A DNA stretch of 64,000 nucleotides from Thereva unica (lineage: Eukaryota; Arthropoda; Insecta; Diptera; Therevidae). The notes under the pieces are model-generated. The model saw only the letters and a list, made by a program, of their open reading frames with translations, was not told where the DNA came from and did no database searches. Of the stretch, positions 21,900-33,670 are shown in pieces. The stretch spans positions 9,216,001-9,280,000 of the forward strand of contig OX465281.1 of NCBI GenBank assembly GCA_949987705.1, in the 5' to 3' direction. Position numbers and translations under genes: made by a program. Position 1 is the first letter of the stretch. Every line of letters begins with the position of its first letter.

Positions 21900-23700
21900 C
21901 TGTCGGGAATGCTGTGATTTATTTCTTACTCTACCAAATCTATTAGGCCAACGAACACGTCACATTTCGTACAGGTCTGTGTTGTTTTTATCGGATTTCT
22001 TGTTACATCTTCCGATATCGCACACAGCTCGCAGAATTTTCGCAGTTCTATATTGAGGCCGTATCAATCGATGGCGATCTCAGGACCTACTAGCTCCTTG
22101 GAAAGCTGGCTCAAGATTGTTCGCCTTGAATTTTTCCCTTTGTAGGTAGGGTCTACTTCTGCAGACAACTTGTATGCGTTTATGCCAACGAGGTCCACAA
22201 TGTCGAAGAAAACTTCGAGTGGCCATCTTCTCGTGCCGAGTTTTGCAAATTGTGTCATTTGGTCGACAGTATCTACTCCTTACTTGAATTGTAGAACAAT
22301 ATGGCCTCTAGTTTCTTGTGATCCACGGTGGATATGTCAAACGTGTTGTGCTGGGTGGAGAGCAAAATTACAGCTTTGTTTCTCTTGGTGACAGAAGATG
22401 CAATCACAGTTTTCTTAGTGTAAGCGAAAACGGTAGAAAGCTATCTTCTCCCCTTTGACGACAGCACTTCTTTTGGTAGCTCAGTGCCGTTCTTCCTCAT
22501 TGCACCAACCAATGTCATGTTGTTTTGAAGCTGTTCTTGCGCAAGGGAAACAATTGTAAGAAAGTTGTCTGCCGTTATTTTTCTTCTCTCGCTGGTTGCG
22601 AATTTTTCCGGGAAGTTTTCCAAGTACTGAGTTTCACAATCAACCGCAGCCCAGAATTTTACCTGAACCTTGAACCCAGATAGTCCTCGGAAAGTACAGA
22701 GATGCGTATCCACAGTGATGTTTGAGGATGGAATATAAGATTATCCGCATTGGTTCGCAAACTTAGCGAGTAATTTCAGAATAGCCTCTGCCTTGTAGCT
22801 TGAAGTGTCATTTCTTGCTTGTCGTGTTCCTAGGTTGTCGAATCGCAGACTTCGTAATATGAGGAGCCCGATGCAAGAACAACACTTTGACGCTCGGCCG
22901 GCCGGAACTTTCTCCTCCCCGGCGGACGCTTGCGAGTCGGTCTACCTGTCGCTCGACATTTTCAATATAAAATAATGATTTAAATTGTTTTCTATTGTTT
23001 ATTCGTGAGCAACGAGCTAGCCGTCCGCCGGGAAGGAGAAAGTTCCGGCCGGCCGAGCGTCAAAGTGCTGTTCTTGCATCGGGCTCCTCATATGTCTTCC
23101 AACCTGCCTCAAGTCATTGTTGTCCTGAATATGGAGAAACCATACTTTTGTGACTTGAATTCACGGAGGATCTTTCCTCGACCTTTTGCACTCCATACAC
23201 CAATAGCAATTCAAGGAATGCAAAAGTTCCGTTCTGTCGATGTTAGTCCAGCGTATTCGTTAGTCCAGAGTATTCATGATCCTTTTCCAGATCAGATGCA
23301 CGGTGGTTGGCGTATTCGATGACGAGGTCCAAAATATCGTCGGTACAAAACTTTCGGAAGGAATCCACTTTTGAATCAATTTGCATATTTTCCGATGTTC
23401 CTCAATGGTAGCTTTCGAACGACAGGTGGCAAAGGGTCCCAATTTATCGTGCCATCCTTGCTGATGTATGCGGCAGTCTGATCGTAGTTTTCTTCATCCG
23501 AAATCCTTGAATTATTCTTGTCCTCACTATTTGAGAGTATATTGTTGTCTTCAGCGTCAGATAAAATAAGAGTGTGTAGGACTTCATCGATGCCCTAATG
23601 CACCTTAACGATTTGTGCTTGCCATTTTTTATGCCGAAATTCAACCAATACGGTAACAAAATGGTAGCTAATTCGAGCCTTCCGAAGTTAGGCAATACAC
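21900..23700 (-). pseudogene. piggyBac-like transposase remnant
   Basis: Minus-strand blocks occur in transposase order. From the N-terminal side, a W..E/F-rich stretch lies at 23260-23695, and ILKLLAKF-like and LRFDNLGTRQAR-like blocks lie at 22745-22860. The core KFWAAVDCETQYL and ITADNFLTIVSLAQ..TLVGAMRKNGTELPKE (22441-22713) matches the conserved piggyBac DNF/LVGT.R.N region. Near the C-terminus, TRRWPLEVFFDIVDLVGINAY (22064-22258) is diagnostic, and a cysteine-containing tail is visible near 21960-22060. Frameshifts, stops and a foldback insertion at 22857-23094 make it inactive. TTAA termini were not identified. Confidence 0.8.
22857..23094. mobile_element. foldback MITE inside piggyBac remnant
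   Basis: The arms of about 72 bp are almost perfect complements: ATATGAGGAGCCCGATGCAA at the left and its reverse at the right (ending CTCATAT), continuing through GGCCGGCCGGAACTTTCTCC. The spacer is about 90 bp. High arm identity suggests a young insertion. It interrupts the minus-strand transposase just after the LRFDNLGTR-like block. Target duplication is ambiguous (possibly AT). Confidence 0.82.
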
Positions 23701-24633
23701 AGTATAGAAGTTTTCAAACGCCGTGACACAAATAATTTGACGGGTTCTGCGCACCTCGTTGCCCAATTTCATAAAATTTGTTCTATCATTTCCCCTCTTT
23801 TAACTTAAAAAGGCAACAAACGCAGAAAAAACTCAACAAAATAATTTGGGAAGGGATGTGCGCATGCCGGATGAATAAAGTTAAGTAATCTTTATATGTA
23901 TTGAGCAGAGCTTTTAAATACATGTAAAACTCCTGCTCGTCAGTTTATCCATCGTAATAAGCATAATTTTACTATAATTATGCTAAATATTTCTCATCCC
24001 TAAATTTAAAATAAATTAAAAGAATTGCTGGAAAAATTTCTTTTAAAGATATGAGCATTTTCATTCATAAATTGAGAGTTCTCCGCAGCAGCAAGCAACA
24101 CAACCTCCCCAGGCAGAAGCGCGCTTGCGACTGGCGGAAAATGTCAAAAATCTAGTAATCAAAGTGATAAAAACACAAATATCGTATTTTTTAGTAGAAA
24201 TTACTACAAATTATTTCTGTGTCATATGTGTAAAATATAAAAACCTTAAAATAAAAAAAATATATATGTAAAAACGGGTGTTTTTCAGTCATAATTTGTA
24301 AATTTTTTAAATAATCATTGAAGTCCCAGAAAAATACACCTCCCTTTAGCAATACGCAGTCGCGACTGATTTACATGCCAGCAAGCGATTTGATAGGAGG
24401 AGTTAAGTGAAGCTTTTGTCTGAGCTTTTAAACATTTTTAAGAGCTTAGCTGGGGAACATGCGCGGGATGTCACGAGGTTTGAAAACAACTATACACTAT
24501 GATATAATCGTTATTCGTTTCGGAGATATATGCGATATGTGATGATGCAATTGTTTCTGGGATAATAAAAAAAACCATGTAACCAATCTGGGGTAACTTT
24601 GGACCCAACGCGTAATTAATATACATACATCAA
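23701..24633. other. no recognisable gene; AT-rich
   Basis: The region is strongly AT-rich with A/T runs near 24240-24270. The words GCGCTTGCGACTGGCGG (about 24120) and CGCAGTCGCGACTG (about 24355) may be ends of an unrecognised inverted element, but pairing is weak. No coding evidence is seen. Confidence 0.4.
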
Positions 24634-25000
24634 GTCGAGAACATTCTATAATTTCGCCATCAGGAAAGTCAAACTATTATTTAATAACAGGTTGAGAAAT
24701 AAAATCCTTAATCCTACCCCTGGCACTCGAAATGTCTGGTTCTTGGTAAATCGTGTGGGAATCCTTCCTTTGCTTCACTTTTAGAGCTGACTCCAGGTTT
24801 GTACCTTTGGGCTTAGTTCCTTTCAGATATTTTATGAAAGAGATATTGTTTTATTGCCTGAGTATGAGATCCTTAATGCTCAAAGACCTGCCCTAGCTAT
24901 TTGAGTGGTTTCTTCTAAAAACATCCGGCTCCTTCAGTGTTATGAGGTACTTTAAAATAATTATCACTCCTCCAACAAAACAACAACCGATCTCCCCTTC
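24634..25000 (+). pseudogene. family A LINE fragment (EN-RT linker region)
   Basis: Blocks match the reference at 6100-6450: CCATCAGGAAAGTCAAA, AGGTTGAGAAATAAAATCCT, GGTTCTTGGTAA, then weaker similarity to 6290-6450. Frameshifts and base loss are present, and neither catalytic domain is covered. Confidence 0.65.
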
Positions 25001-25779
25001 ATATTAATAAAATGAAAACTTCAAACAAATATCAAAATCCTTCGGTACAAAAATCTTCTTCTAATTCAATTTCCATTTATCAAAAAAAAACTGGCAACAT
25101 TTCGATATTCCAATTAAAATGTGCCAATCACGCGCGGCGCAGAGTCCTCATGGCTGCTTTTATTCTATCTGCATTTTTGATTTATTTCGGTTTTCACAAA
25201 AATAACTCTGAATAATTTACGCCCATTCGGAGTCCAGGCAATTTGTTGTGGGCCTAACTACGGCGGGACTTTCTTCATAAATTATTGAATTCCCGCTGCA
25301 CACTCAGCCGGGCCAATGTACACCGACACGACACACACTCACATGTGGCAGGATCCAATTAAGTGGGGCTAACGATATCGTATTATTCCTGCGATATTTA
25401 AGCAAACAGAATCAATTCGTCAATTTGGAATATTTAAACAGAATATATATGAATATTCGTGAATAATATTTTTTGGGTGGGATGCAACAGAGTCGGGAAT
25501 TTATTTATTTGGACCAACTTTTTACATGTGAAATTGCAGAGGAGGACTATGTTTAAAATTTACTACTGCACCATCGAAACCCAGCCATTTATTTTAAAAG
25601 TAGGAGTTAATGGCGGAAAAAGGGATTCAGGCTTGGTTAAGTGGAAGGTTGTTCCAGATATATGTATTAATTTGTTGATCGAGCTTATGAAAACTGGTAG
25701 CGCAAACTGCATAAGAATAGACCTTATTACAACTTGTCTACCATAAATGGAATGGAGTGCTCTTTGAATTACGGCCATG

Positions 25780-25945
25780 CCATTTTTATAGAAGCGAATA
25801 GGATAGCGTAGAGGTAAGCGATCTGGGGTGTGCTGAAGCAGTTGTCGACAAACCTTACTTTGATCTCCAAAATTTTGTACGAGGTCGAGAATACTGAGTG
25901 AAGAAGATTGTTCCATAGTCGTGTCGTTCTATTTAAAAACGAGCA
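25780..25945 (-). pseudogene. family A LINE C-terminal fragment
   Basis: The minus strand, in mixed frames, reads NRTTMEQS/LWNNLLHSVFSTSYKILE, equivalent to reference NRTTGLWNSLPQSVFPSSYNISEF. It is short and frame-broken. Confidence 0.5.
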
Positions 25946-26180
25946 TTCAAGTGCAAAAAGTTCATTGACTCAACGAAAATTTCAGGCTGAATACATATAA
26001 GTTCAGATTTTCAGGCTCGGACTTACGATAAATAGTCACAGACATAAAGATTTTTGTCTGTTTTTCCTGGGCTGCAGGCCCCATCCACTAGGTGGTGGCC
26101 AGTGAAGGTGCGTTGATACTTGGCCCTATGGGCGAAAAACCTTCAAACCATGGCCTGCCGGCGGCCTGTATGTGAAGAAG
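25946..26180. repeat. right-end copy of the CCCCCATTCA TIR element
   Basis: The segment is homologous to 18880-19112 in the same strand. Shared words include TCAACGAAAATTTCAG, AAGTTCAGAT.TTCAGG, GACATAAAGATTTTTGTC, TACTTGGCC and GCGGCCTGTATGTGAA. The terminal GGGGG of the first copy is missing here, so the copy is truncated at its right end. Confidence 0.65.
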
Positions 26181-26388
26181 TAAAGTCTCATAAAACAAAG
26201 AGACTCTGCTCCCTACTATCGCATTCACAGAGAACCTGAAGGGCAAAGCTTTCAGTTGGATCCTCTGCCCTTCCTATCCTTCAATAATGGTGTCCCGGAA
26301 TCAGCCCAATAATTGTCCTGACATCTTTTCTACTGAGCACCAACTATTCCTTATCCCGTTTAGAAAAGGCGCAAGAACGTGCCACGTA

Positions 26389-26528
26389 AGGCCCATTCAG
26401 AAACGGCAGCAGCAGCGGCAACAAACTGTTCCTATTGGCTAATGGTGGTCATATGACAACAAAAGCAGCAGCGATTGCTAGTAAAACCAAATTTGCTGCC
26501 GCTGCTGCTGCTGTTTCTGAATGGGCCT
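26389..26528. mobile_element. 140-bp foldback element with CAG-rich arms
   Basis: The left arm AGGCCCATTCAGAAACGGCA (then GCAGCAGCGGCA) is mirrored at the right by its complement, ending CTGAATGGGCCT. The arms are about 37 bp with one or two mismatches. The terminus resembles AGGCCCCCATTCA of the 18019-19114 element, so the two may use the same transposase (inference). GTA flanks both sides, a possible 3-bp duplication. Confidence 0.7.
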
Positions 26529-26664
26529 GTAGAGTTGAGCAAAACAAGCCGCGGGCCGCCAGCGTTCGGTGTGTTTCATCAAAGTCTGTTTGGCAAGAGC
26601 CGTCTTCAACTATTGCGTGTTCAGTATAGCTGATTCCGACCAGATGAAAACCATATCAGAGCCG

Positions 26665-28430
26665 GGGTAGGTTTGGCTATATTAAACAGACTGCTCCCCC
26701 AACTAGTGAACCCACTGAGGCACACCATTGAGCCCATTGTAATGACATTTTAGTGATTGAGCAAAAGTGTAGACCATTTCAAGCTATTTGTGTTTTAATA
26801 AAGTGACAGAGGTCAGAAACCCCAGTGTTTTACAGCTCGCTCAATCCATTAAGAAAAGCGGAGCCAAGGAAGGTGAAAATGGACGACAGTTTCTTCCTCA
26901 TCTTCATTGCCGCATCTTCTACACTTGGCATTGTGGGAAAATCCCAGTCCAAAGGGACTCAACACAGAGTTATATCAAACTGAGTGCACACGCATAGAGA
27001 TCTGCAGCAGTTCAGAACAGTCGTAGATGTTGTAAAGACAGAATTGAGAGCCGTGAGGGCCGAATTGAAAATATTGGACATTATGATGTCCAAGTGTTGA
27101 TTCGGTTGGCGAGGCCTTTTTTTTTAATTCTTGTCTAACCAATATTTTCAATTCAATATTTTTAGGTGTTGACTCAGTTTTGACACTCACTATATGTGCA
27201 AAGGAGTAAGATGCAATAAGACAATTCAGTGTAGCTCTTGGGGTGCTTTCATCACTCCACTATCCAGTATGTTACGATAGGTAGTTTTATGAAATGCAGT
27301 CCATCATACCGAGATGCCATGCATATGTATAGGTCTGATTACGACTGTGTAGGTACAGCCAGTGTGCCATGCAGGGTTTAAGGCTCAACTTGACTCCAAT
27401 CGTTCTTTGGCCATAGATAGAGAGCTATTTTGGCCTTAATGGTTCTCGCTAATAGATTCGGCCTCCACGTTAGTTTCCTATATAGTATGAACTCCACACC
27501 AGACTTTAGGACCCTGCACTTCAGCAGCTGATAGATAAAGGACCTGGAACACTCTAAGCTTAGACGACCCCGTGCCCCCGAAGATACCTTCAATATTTAA
27601 GAAATGAGCCACAGTAAACACTTTGAATTCGAGGTATTTTTCTATGGCCGCTACAAGGGATTGGAGAGCAATGTCTATGGATTAGACATGATAATCCAGG
27701 ATGTTAGCATGACCTTAGGTGAAAGGAACTCCTATAGATGGTTGTAAGCCTGCTCAGGGTTAGGTCACTGACTTTCTGAATTTCAATTGGATAAACTCCA
27801 TCTGGTTCGGGTGATTTTAGTGCCGTTCGATACCACCATACTAAACCCCCATAAGTTACTATGGGTATGTATATTCAGTATATGGATTTTGGTTGGTCTA
27901 CAAACTTTGTGGCAGGCCTATAGAAATCTGCGTGTCCTGGTCATCAGAGTATCCATTTGATGGTTCCAGCTTAGCTTCTAATTTCACTCCCAGGAATTCA
28001 GGTTGATATGAAAATACTAGTCTTATGACGGCTTACCAGATGGAGACCAAGTCAAGTCGCCTTGTACTTGTTACCATGATGAAAAACTTCGTCTGCGTAA
28101 CCTTCGCTTAAAATTTTTTGACAATTGAGTAACTCTAGTTCTACTTCTACTCTCTACAGCAAGGCACCACATACATAGATAAAACTCCTCCTTGTGGACA
28201 TGCTTTTTCTAAAGTTCCCTTCAGAGACCTCACAAGAGAGCTAATGGTCTCGACGAATACTCAGAATAAAATCAATCGTGTAGAGAGTGCTACTGAGACT
28301 TGGTCTTCTTAGGGCTCTAGCTGTAGTATCAAAGGATGTATTGCCGAAGTGTCCCTCGATATCGCGGAAGGCCGCCAGCGAAACTGCTTTGTTTAGTACT
28401 GCACTTGATGATGCCAGAACTCGTTTCTAC
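26665..28430 (-). pseudogene. LOA/I-type LINE, decayed copy
   Basis: On the minus strand, from 28430 down, AFRDIEGHFGNTSFDTTARAL corresponds to the 'DI..AF' RT block. Next comes a degraded PQGGVLS-like segment, YADEVF in place of the catalytic YADD, KLTWRPNLLARTIKAKIALY, and RPILMHG-like and VWW-like blocks near 27300. Then RNase H DNA is almost entirely deleted, leaving C-terminal zinc-motif DNA (26850-26930) and a 3' UTR homologous to 48490-48640. Multiple stops, frameshifts and the changed catalytic residue show it is inactive. Confidence 0.75.
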
Positions 28431-30299
28431 AGTCGTTAGTTGGCTGGAGGTTAAAATTCGCCGTGTTAACTAGTGTAGGAAATTCCATACCATTTGCACA
28501 AAAGTTCAAACGAGGAAAAAATGCAGAGGCATCAGTAACTAAAATTAACGAGAAAAAAGCCAAATTTACGACAGTTTAAAAAGTTATTAAAGAAAGAATA
28601 AATAATAATATCATCCCTAAAGAGAAAAGAATTTTCCCAATTTAAAAACTAAATTTAAATAATTTTTCGCCTGCTTTTTTAGTCCTCTTTTTTTCGTGTT
28701 ATATGTCAAGGTCAAAGGCACGACCTCTACATCATCTATAGGTCTCTCACTGTGGTGGTCAGGAAAAAACTGTTTAATAAAATTCCTTCCCAAGTGTGCA
28801 ATAATTTCGTACAGAAGAAAAAAAAAATTTGTTAATGGAATTCTCCCAACGAATAAAATTACATCATTTTTGCCACCTTTATTCACCTGGTTTGAATTTT
28901 TTTTTTCATTTACGGTAAAAATCAGTCGAATGAAAAACTTTAAGCCTACCTCAACAAGCAACTTGTTTGAAGCTGCAAGGGTAGCAATTTTAAACGCAAC
29001 ATATTTGTGGATGGAAATTGTTGCTAGAGAGTTATGCGGTGAATTTGTAGATGTATGTTGCTGCAGCAGAAATAATGTTGGGAGCATATATCGCTGCAGC
29101 ATTGTTTTTAAGAGAAAATTTCGTGTTTGTCAATATCTAAGAGAGAAATAAAAGAGAAAGTTCTGAGATAAAAACAAAATATTTCTGGCAACATTGTCAT
29201 GTTTCGGCATCATATGAGAAATTCAAGCGCTTATTCTGCTCTTGCTGGTTCGATTGCAACCTCGGGAATCGGTTCGATGTGTGAAGGGTGCAGGGCCAAC
29301 AACAAAGGCAGTTTTATGCTGTGTATAGACTCGGCGGAGTGCGTCCTAAGAACTCGGGAGAAGCAACCAGTTCTCAAGAAGGTCTTCGTACATAATAAAT
29401 AATTCGAGTTCTGTACTTGGGGTCGGCTCCTTGCCACTGAGAGCCCCAGAGCCCAGCGCTAGCGTTTCAGTAACTTCACAGCTCTAAGGTTGTTGAGGTG
29501 TGCTTAAGCAGGACTGCTTTATCACCATCGGAGTTCCTCGTGAGCAAGCCACGAATTATTCACCGAATTACATAACATGGATTTCGACTCCTCTTATTTC
29601 TCGTGTACTTGATACAAAATTAGTGTAAAATCAGTTGATGCGTTACTTTATATCAAAATTTGAAAGTTATCTTCTACCTGCCAGGAAGCATCTGATAATA
29701 AAAATCCAAGAACAATTTCCCAATTTCTTAGCAATACAAGGACCCCGAAGAATGTGAAGTACGCCGACAAACTAATACCATAAACTCGCTGCGGGTTACA
29801 TTCTTGTTTAAATAATTTGCGGCATAAAGGAGATTTTCGGCATTTTAAGGGCCGCAAAATATGGCATCCTTCGGCGGAATCCCAAGGAAAAGTGAAATGC
29901 AGAAATTTCTGCTTGAATTTCAATGAATTAATTTTCACTGTTTTGTTGCTGTTCTGTGAATTGAAATTCGATTATTTCAATTTAAGGCGATTTTTGGCCA
30001 TTGTTGTTCCGAAAATTTAAGCGGAAATATGCCGATGTTAATTGATTTTAATTTTATCGAAGGTTTATGGGAGTTTTATGGGAGATTTGTATTGTTTTTT
30101 TTTTTTTTGTTTTTTTTTTTAATTTTATTGAGATTTTTGAGAATTTGTTTTATTTAATAAAGAAATTAGTGGTAAACGTTGAGTTATTGTAATGCCGTTT
30201 TGTACTATATGTGGAATGAATTTCATATATTCGTGATCACTTAACAGATTACATTGTTATGAAAAAAAGCACTTTAAAAAAAGTCCTGAGGGTGCTGAA
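28431..30299. other. no recognisable gene
   Basis: Frames on both strands at 28617-29151 (161 codons -, 151 codons +) overlap almost completely and have no known motif, so I do not call them genes. Further short frames at 29199-29437 and 29648-30020 are equally unsupported. A long T-rich run lies at 30094-30120. This is possibly host intergenic DNA. Confidence 0.4.
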
Positions 30300-30410
30300 A
30301 AAGGAGGCTATGAAACATCGGTTTGAAGTTTTGTATGTTATATCAGTTCGGGAATACTTAGTGTGGAAAATCATTCCACAGCTTAGTTTCTCTCTAAATC
30401 TTTTTGATAT
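30300..30410 (-). pseudogene. family A LINE C-terminal scrap
   Basis: The minus strand reads LWNDFPH.VFPN.YNIQNF with two stops, equivalent to the LWNSLPQSVFPSSYNISEF segment of the complete element. No other part of the element is recognisable around it. Confidence 0.5.
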
Positions 30411-30539
30411 GTGAAAGACTAGCGCTTAGAATTAATGCTCATTTATACTGATGAAGGTTCTGCCAGGTGTCCTGTGGCAGATTTATGATTTGAAATTCGA
30501 ATATTTGCAAAACTGTCATTCCCACCACGAGCATTTCCA

Positions 30540-30780
30540 AAGAAAAACGATCCGATTACTCTATGCGATCATTTTTTCGCATAGGCGTGATGGTGCTTCA
30601 GTAGTTGGTTTTCTGGGTGCTTGTTAACAAACCCATCTTCGGGCTATGATGCACTAATCGCTGGCTTTAAAATGCGCTTTTACTGGGAAAGCACAGTGCC
30701 CAATGGACCGCTGCGATTCGAATCACAGACCTCTGGGATAGTAGTCGGGTTCCTTAACCTCTACGCTACCGAGTTTCTTT
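30540..30780 (-). repeat. tRNA-derived SINE
   Basis: On the minus strand a tRNA-like head lies at about 30775-30700. The A-box-like GGTAGCGTAGAGG (30758-30770) and B-box-like TGATTCGAATC (30715-30725) are about 33 bp apart, as in Pol III type 2 promoters. A body of about 150 bp without tRNA similarity follows. The head keeps tRNA order but not full pairing, so it is a SINE and not a gene. Only one copy was recognised in the window. Confidence 0.65.
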
Positions 30781-30910
30781 AATCTGACCGCATAACATCG
30801 AAATTCAATATCAAACCCAATTAGGATGTCCAGATCCAAATTTTGTTAGTTTATGTAAAAATCTAAGCATAGTGTCAAGTAGTAAGCTTAGCTCGAAAAT
30901 AAAGACAGAT

Positions 30911-31250
30911 TAATGCTGTAAACATGCTAAGGGCGAAAATAGTTTCCACAGCGACTGGCAAAAACGAATAGAACACACAGCTTTTCTATGAGTATGAAGG
31001 GTGCAGCACAATATGCAGACCACTCGACGACGAGGTCGCCGAGAGTGGCGACTCAATCAATCCAAGTTCTATTTCGTAGCCGTCGCCCCTCAAAGTTGCC
31101 TGGGCGGTGTGACATGGGATTGTGTTGCTATTCTCGTATGTTCCTGTGCGCGTGTGTAGCATTCGGATGTCGAAGATGATTATTCTTGTGTGTGCTTTTT
31201 AATTTGTGTGCACCGTCGCCGTCGCCCTTAGCATGTTTACAGCAATAATA
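30911..31250. mobile_element. inverted-repeat element with CTAAGGGCGA ends
   Basis: The left end TTAATGCTGTAAACATGCTA (then AGGGCGA) pairs with the complement of 31219-31249. The length is about 340 bp and it is non-coding. The left two-thirds recur at 31420-31655. Confidence 0.65.
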
Positions 31251-31419
31251 GGTTAAAGGTGTAGTCTGGAAGATGCTTGAAGAGGAGGCAGCTAGCCTCA
31301 CTTTTGAACTTTTCGATGTTGTATGAGTGGTAGATAACAAGTAACACAAAAGGACTAAACGAATCTATTATTTCGGGAGTAAGCAATTTTCGGAACTCTC
31401 TCGTCGGATTTCTATTTCG

Positions 31420-31655
31420 GTTATGCTGTAGAAATGCTAAGGGCGACCGACAAATAGCTTTATACAGCGACTGTCAAAAAAGGATAGAATACACGGGTTT
31501 ATACATATGAAGGTTCACATTTTGCAGACCACCGTGAATACGACGACCAAATCATTCTAATGTCTATTTCTCCGCCGTCCGTCGCCTGTCAACGTTGCAT
31601 AGTTGCTATGACATTGTGTTGTTATTCCCGCATACGTGTGTGGCATAGTCAGCTG
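31420..31655. repeat. partial second copy of the CTAAGGGCGA element
   Basis: It starts TTATGCTGTAGAAATGCTAA, then GGGCGA, and follows the first element through CAGCGACTG.CAAAAA, AATAGAA.ACAC, TGCAGACCA, CCGTCG and TGACATTGTGTTG.TATTC. The right inverted end is missing. Same strand as the first copy, 510 bp apart. Confidence 0.7.
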
Positions 31656-31734
31656 CGGAATCTAGTGCAATTTAAGCAGCATTTCGTATCGTAAATTAAT
31701 TTTCTACCAATAGGCTGTATCAGACCGAATACAT

Positions 31735-32250
31735 ATAATGAAAAGTTTTTGCCGAAAACGAAGCCTCGATAGCATGAGGAGTGAACTCAAGAAGATTGGT
31801 GGTGGTAGCGGAACGAGCTTCAAGCAGACCATGTTGATTCGTTGAGACCAGCCTCTTGTAGATAGGCACGATTGTAGAGAACTTCACAACTATATAATTC
31901 GATATTTCGTTCTTGCTACCACTTTTGTGAATAGGAACTATGAACGAATTCTTCCAAAGAGTAAGGAATTACCCTTTATTCAGGGATTTTTGAAAAAGGG
32001 GTTTCAGTGGAGATTGGGGAGCCTTCGTAAATGGACAGCAGGAGGAATACCGTCGGGGCCAGAAGTGAATTTGAATGGGTTGTTCGTCAATATGTTTCAC
32101 GATATCAGCACGAGATATGAGAGAGGTAAAATATGAGCCCCACCGTTAGGACTTACGTGACGAAAATTATTGTCATTAGGCTGAAAGTCAGAAGGTGTGA
32201 AAGATTGATGAAAGAATGATGCAAATATGTTGCAAGTCGCAGGCGACTCA
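31735..32250 (-). pseudogene. Jockey-like LINE RT fragment
   Basis: Minus-strand translation in mixed frames gives ISRADIVKHIDEQ, GPDGIPPA (RT block 1), WKNSFIVPIHKSGSKNEISN (the PI.KSG...NYR block), then LVSTNQHGLLEARSATTTNL, equivalent to 'QHGF...RS..TNLL'. The frame shifts at least once, and the catalytic YADD region is absent. It differs from family A (which has PIPKKGE..NYRPI), so it is a separate family. Confidence 0.7.
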
Positions 32251-32399
32251 CAGCTGGACCAGTTCGTATACTGCATAGTATTAGGGTAGTTATCAACTTT
32301 TTTCTTTTTTCTTTTCGAGAAAGCAGGATTTCTTAGAATTAAGGTTTCCTTGTATTTTTTTGCAGCATCTTTGCTCGCGCTTCATTCTTCACTTGTATC

Positions 32400-33345
32400 G
32401 CTTTACTTTTTCATATGGGCAAAAACCCGAAAGAAAGCATATTTGCACATTCAAAACCCAGCAAAAAAAAAAGTTTACCGACCGAGTTTCTTGTGGGTTC
32501 TCCCCCCATATGGCCCCAAAACAAGCCCGTTTCTGCTACAGGGGTTACTTTTTTACTTTATTGAAGGAGTTACTTTTTATTGAAGATTTCAAGAAAAAGC
32601 TGCCACGGAGGGGACCGCCACGGAGAGGACTATTTGACTTAAAATCGCCTTTCTGAGTTCAGGAAGAATTCTGAGTGAATTTCCACTTACCGGTGACCAC
32701 AGCTTCTTAGAACAACTTGAACTTTCCACTTCTGACGCGTTTTTTTCGGTTTGAAGTTGAAACCGCGACTGCCACTTTGGGGACTTGTTTGAATATGCGT
32801 TTGCACTTTGAGTTTTAGAGCAAGCGCAAACGCGCCGAATGGGTTTTCGAATTGTTGCAAGTTCATGAAACATCCCCCGAGCAGAGGGAGCCACAACAGA
32901 ACATTCGAACGCATGCAGGCTCTAGCGGCACTGCGGTTCGCAATTTTAACGGAAAATTTCGGACAAAATTCGAATACGTGTAAGTTCTGTATTCAGCCGT
33001 TCCGGTTTGCGATAAAAGAGAAAAAATCAAAGTTTTAGGCCCCAAAAACCATTCGTGAAGGTCCTATCCTGAATCGCACAAGTTGGTCCATTTAATATGC
33101 GCAATTAATCTGGATTTTTGTAGTTGGGACATGCCACGGAGGGGACATTTTGCACAGTTTCTGGGGCCTGCCGGGCTTTATGGCTGGCTGGATGGCCGTT
33201 TTTTTTTTGTGGAAAAATGTTGTCTAGGTCGGTATCCACCGAAAGCATTTTTTTTTTTGGTACTCATTTCCGACTCTAAAACGGTCATCGGCTCCGGACA
33301 CGCATATGCCTTTTTCCGCGTTTTTGCCCATATACATCCGACAGT
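32400..33345. mobile_element. probable long inverted-repeat element, about 0.95 kb
   Basis: The left ATATGGGCAAAAACCCGAAA (32415) is complementary to a right segment around 33305-33340 (ATATGGGCAAAAACGCGGAA when complemented). A further diverged pairing involves an A-run followed by TACCGACC (left 32470-32490, right complement near 33225-33260). The interior holds three copies of GCCACGGAGGGGAC or a near variant (32602, 32617, 33133). The frames inside do not match a transposase that I know. Confidence 0.45.
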
Positions 33346-33529
33346 TGTTCTCTGAAGGGACATACATACGCTGAAATTAAGATTATGTTTGAAAATTTTG
33401 GCTTAGGCCTTATTGTACATATCCTGCTGCTTATCGGCACAAACCCAAGAAAGAACTTTGTAAATTGCTTGTTTATAAAGAAGCCAGTTCCTTGGCCGCC
33501 TGATCTCCTTTCATTACAGCTGTAGTAGA

Positions 33530-33670
33530 ACATAAATTTAGGTTTGTGCCATAAGTTCCATCTCATACATTTCCATGTCCATCGCAATCTCCTGCATGTT
33601 ACCAGCTTATAGCATTGTTCTTACGTTCCATATTCCAATTTTCCAATCATTATTCCTGGAACATTTGGAG
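33530..33670 (-). pseudogene. RTE-type LINE endonuclease N-terminus
   Basis: The minus strand reads WKIGIWNVRTML, stop, AGNMQEIAMDMEMYEMELMA. This matches the first endonuclease motif of RTE-type LINEs ('IGTWNVRTL..AGK....EM..Y..DI'). Only about 45 codons remain. Confidence 0.65.

Noticed and set aside
28617..29151. Overlapping frames of 161 (-) and 151 (+) codons as a possible gene
   Set aside because: The frames overlap nearly completely, are rich in Phe/Lys/Asn from AT-rich DNA, and have no motif.
30700..30775. A functional tRNA gene on the minus strand
   Set aside because: Acceptor and anticodon stems do not pair well and a SINE-like body follows.
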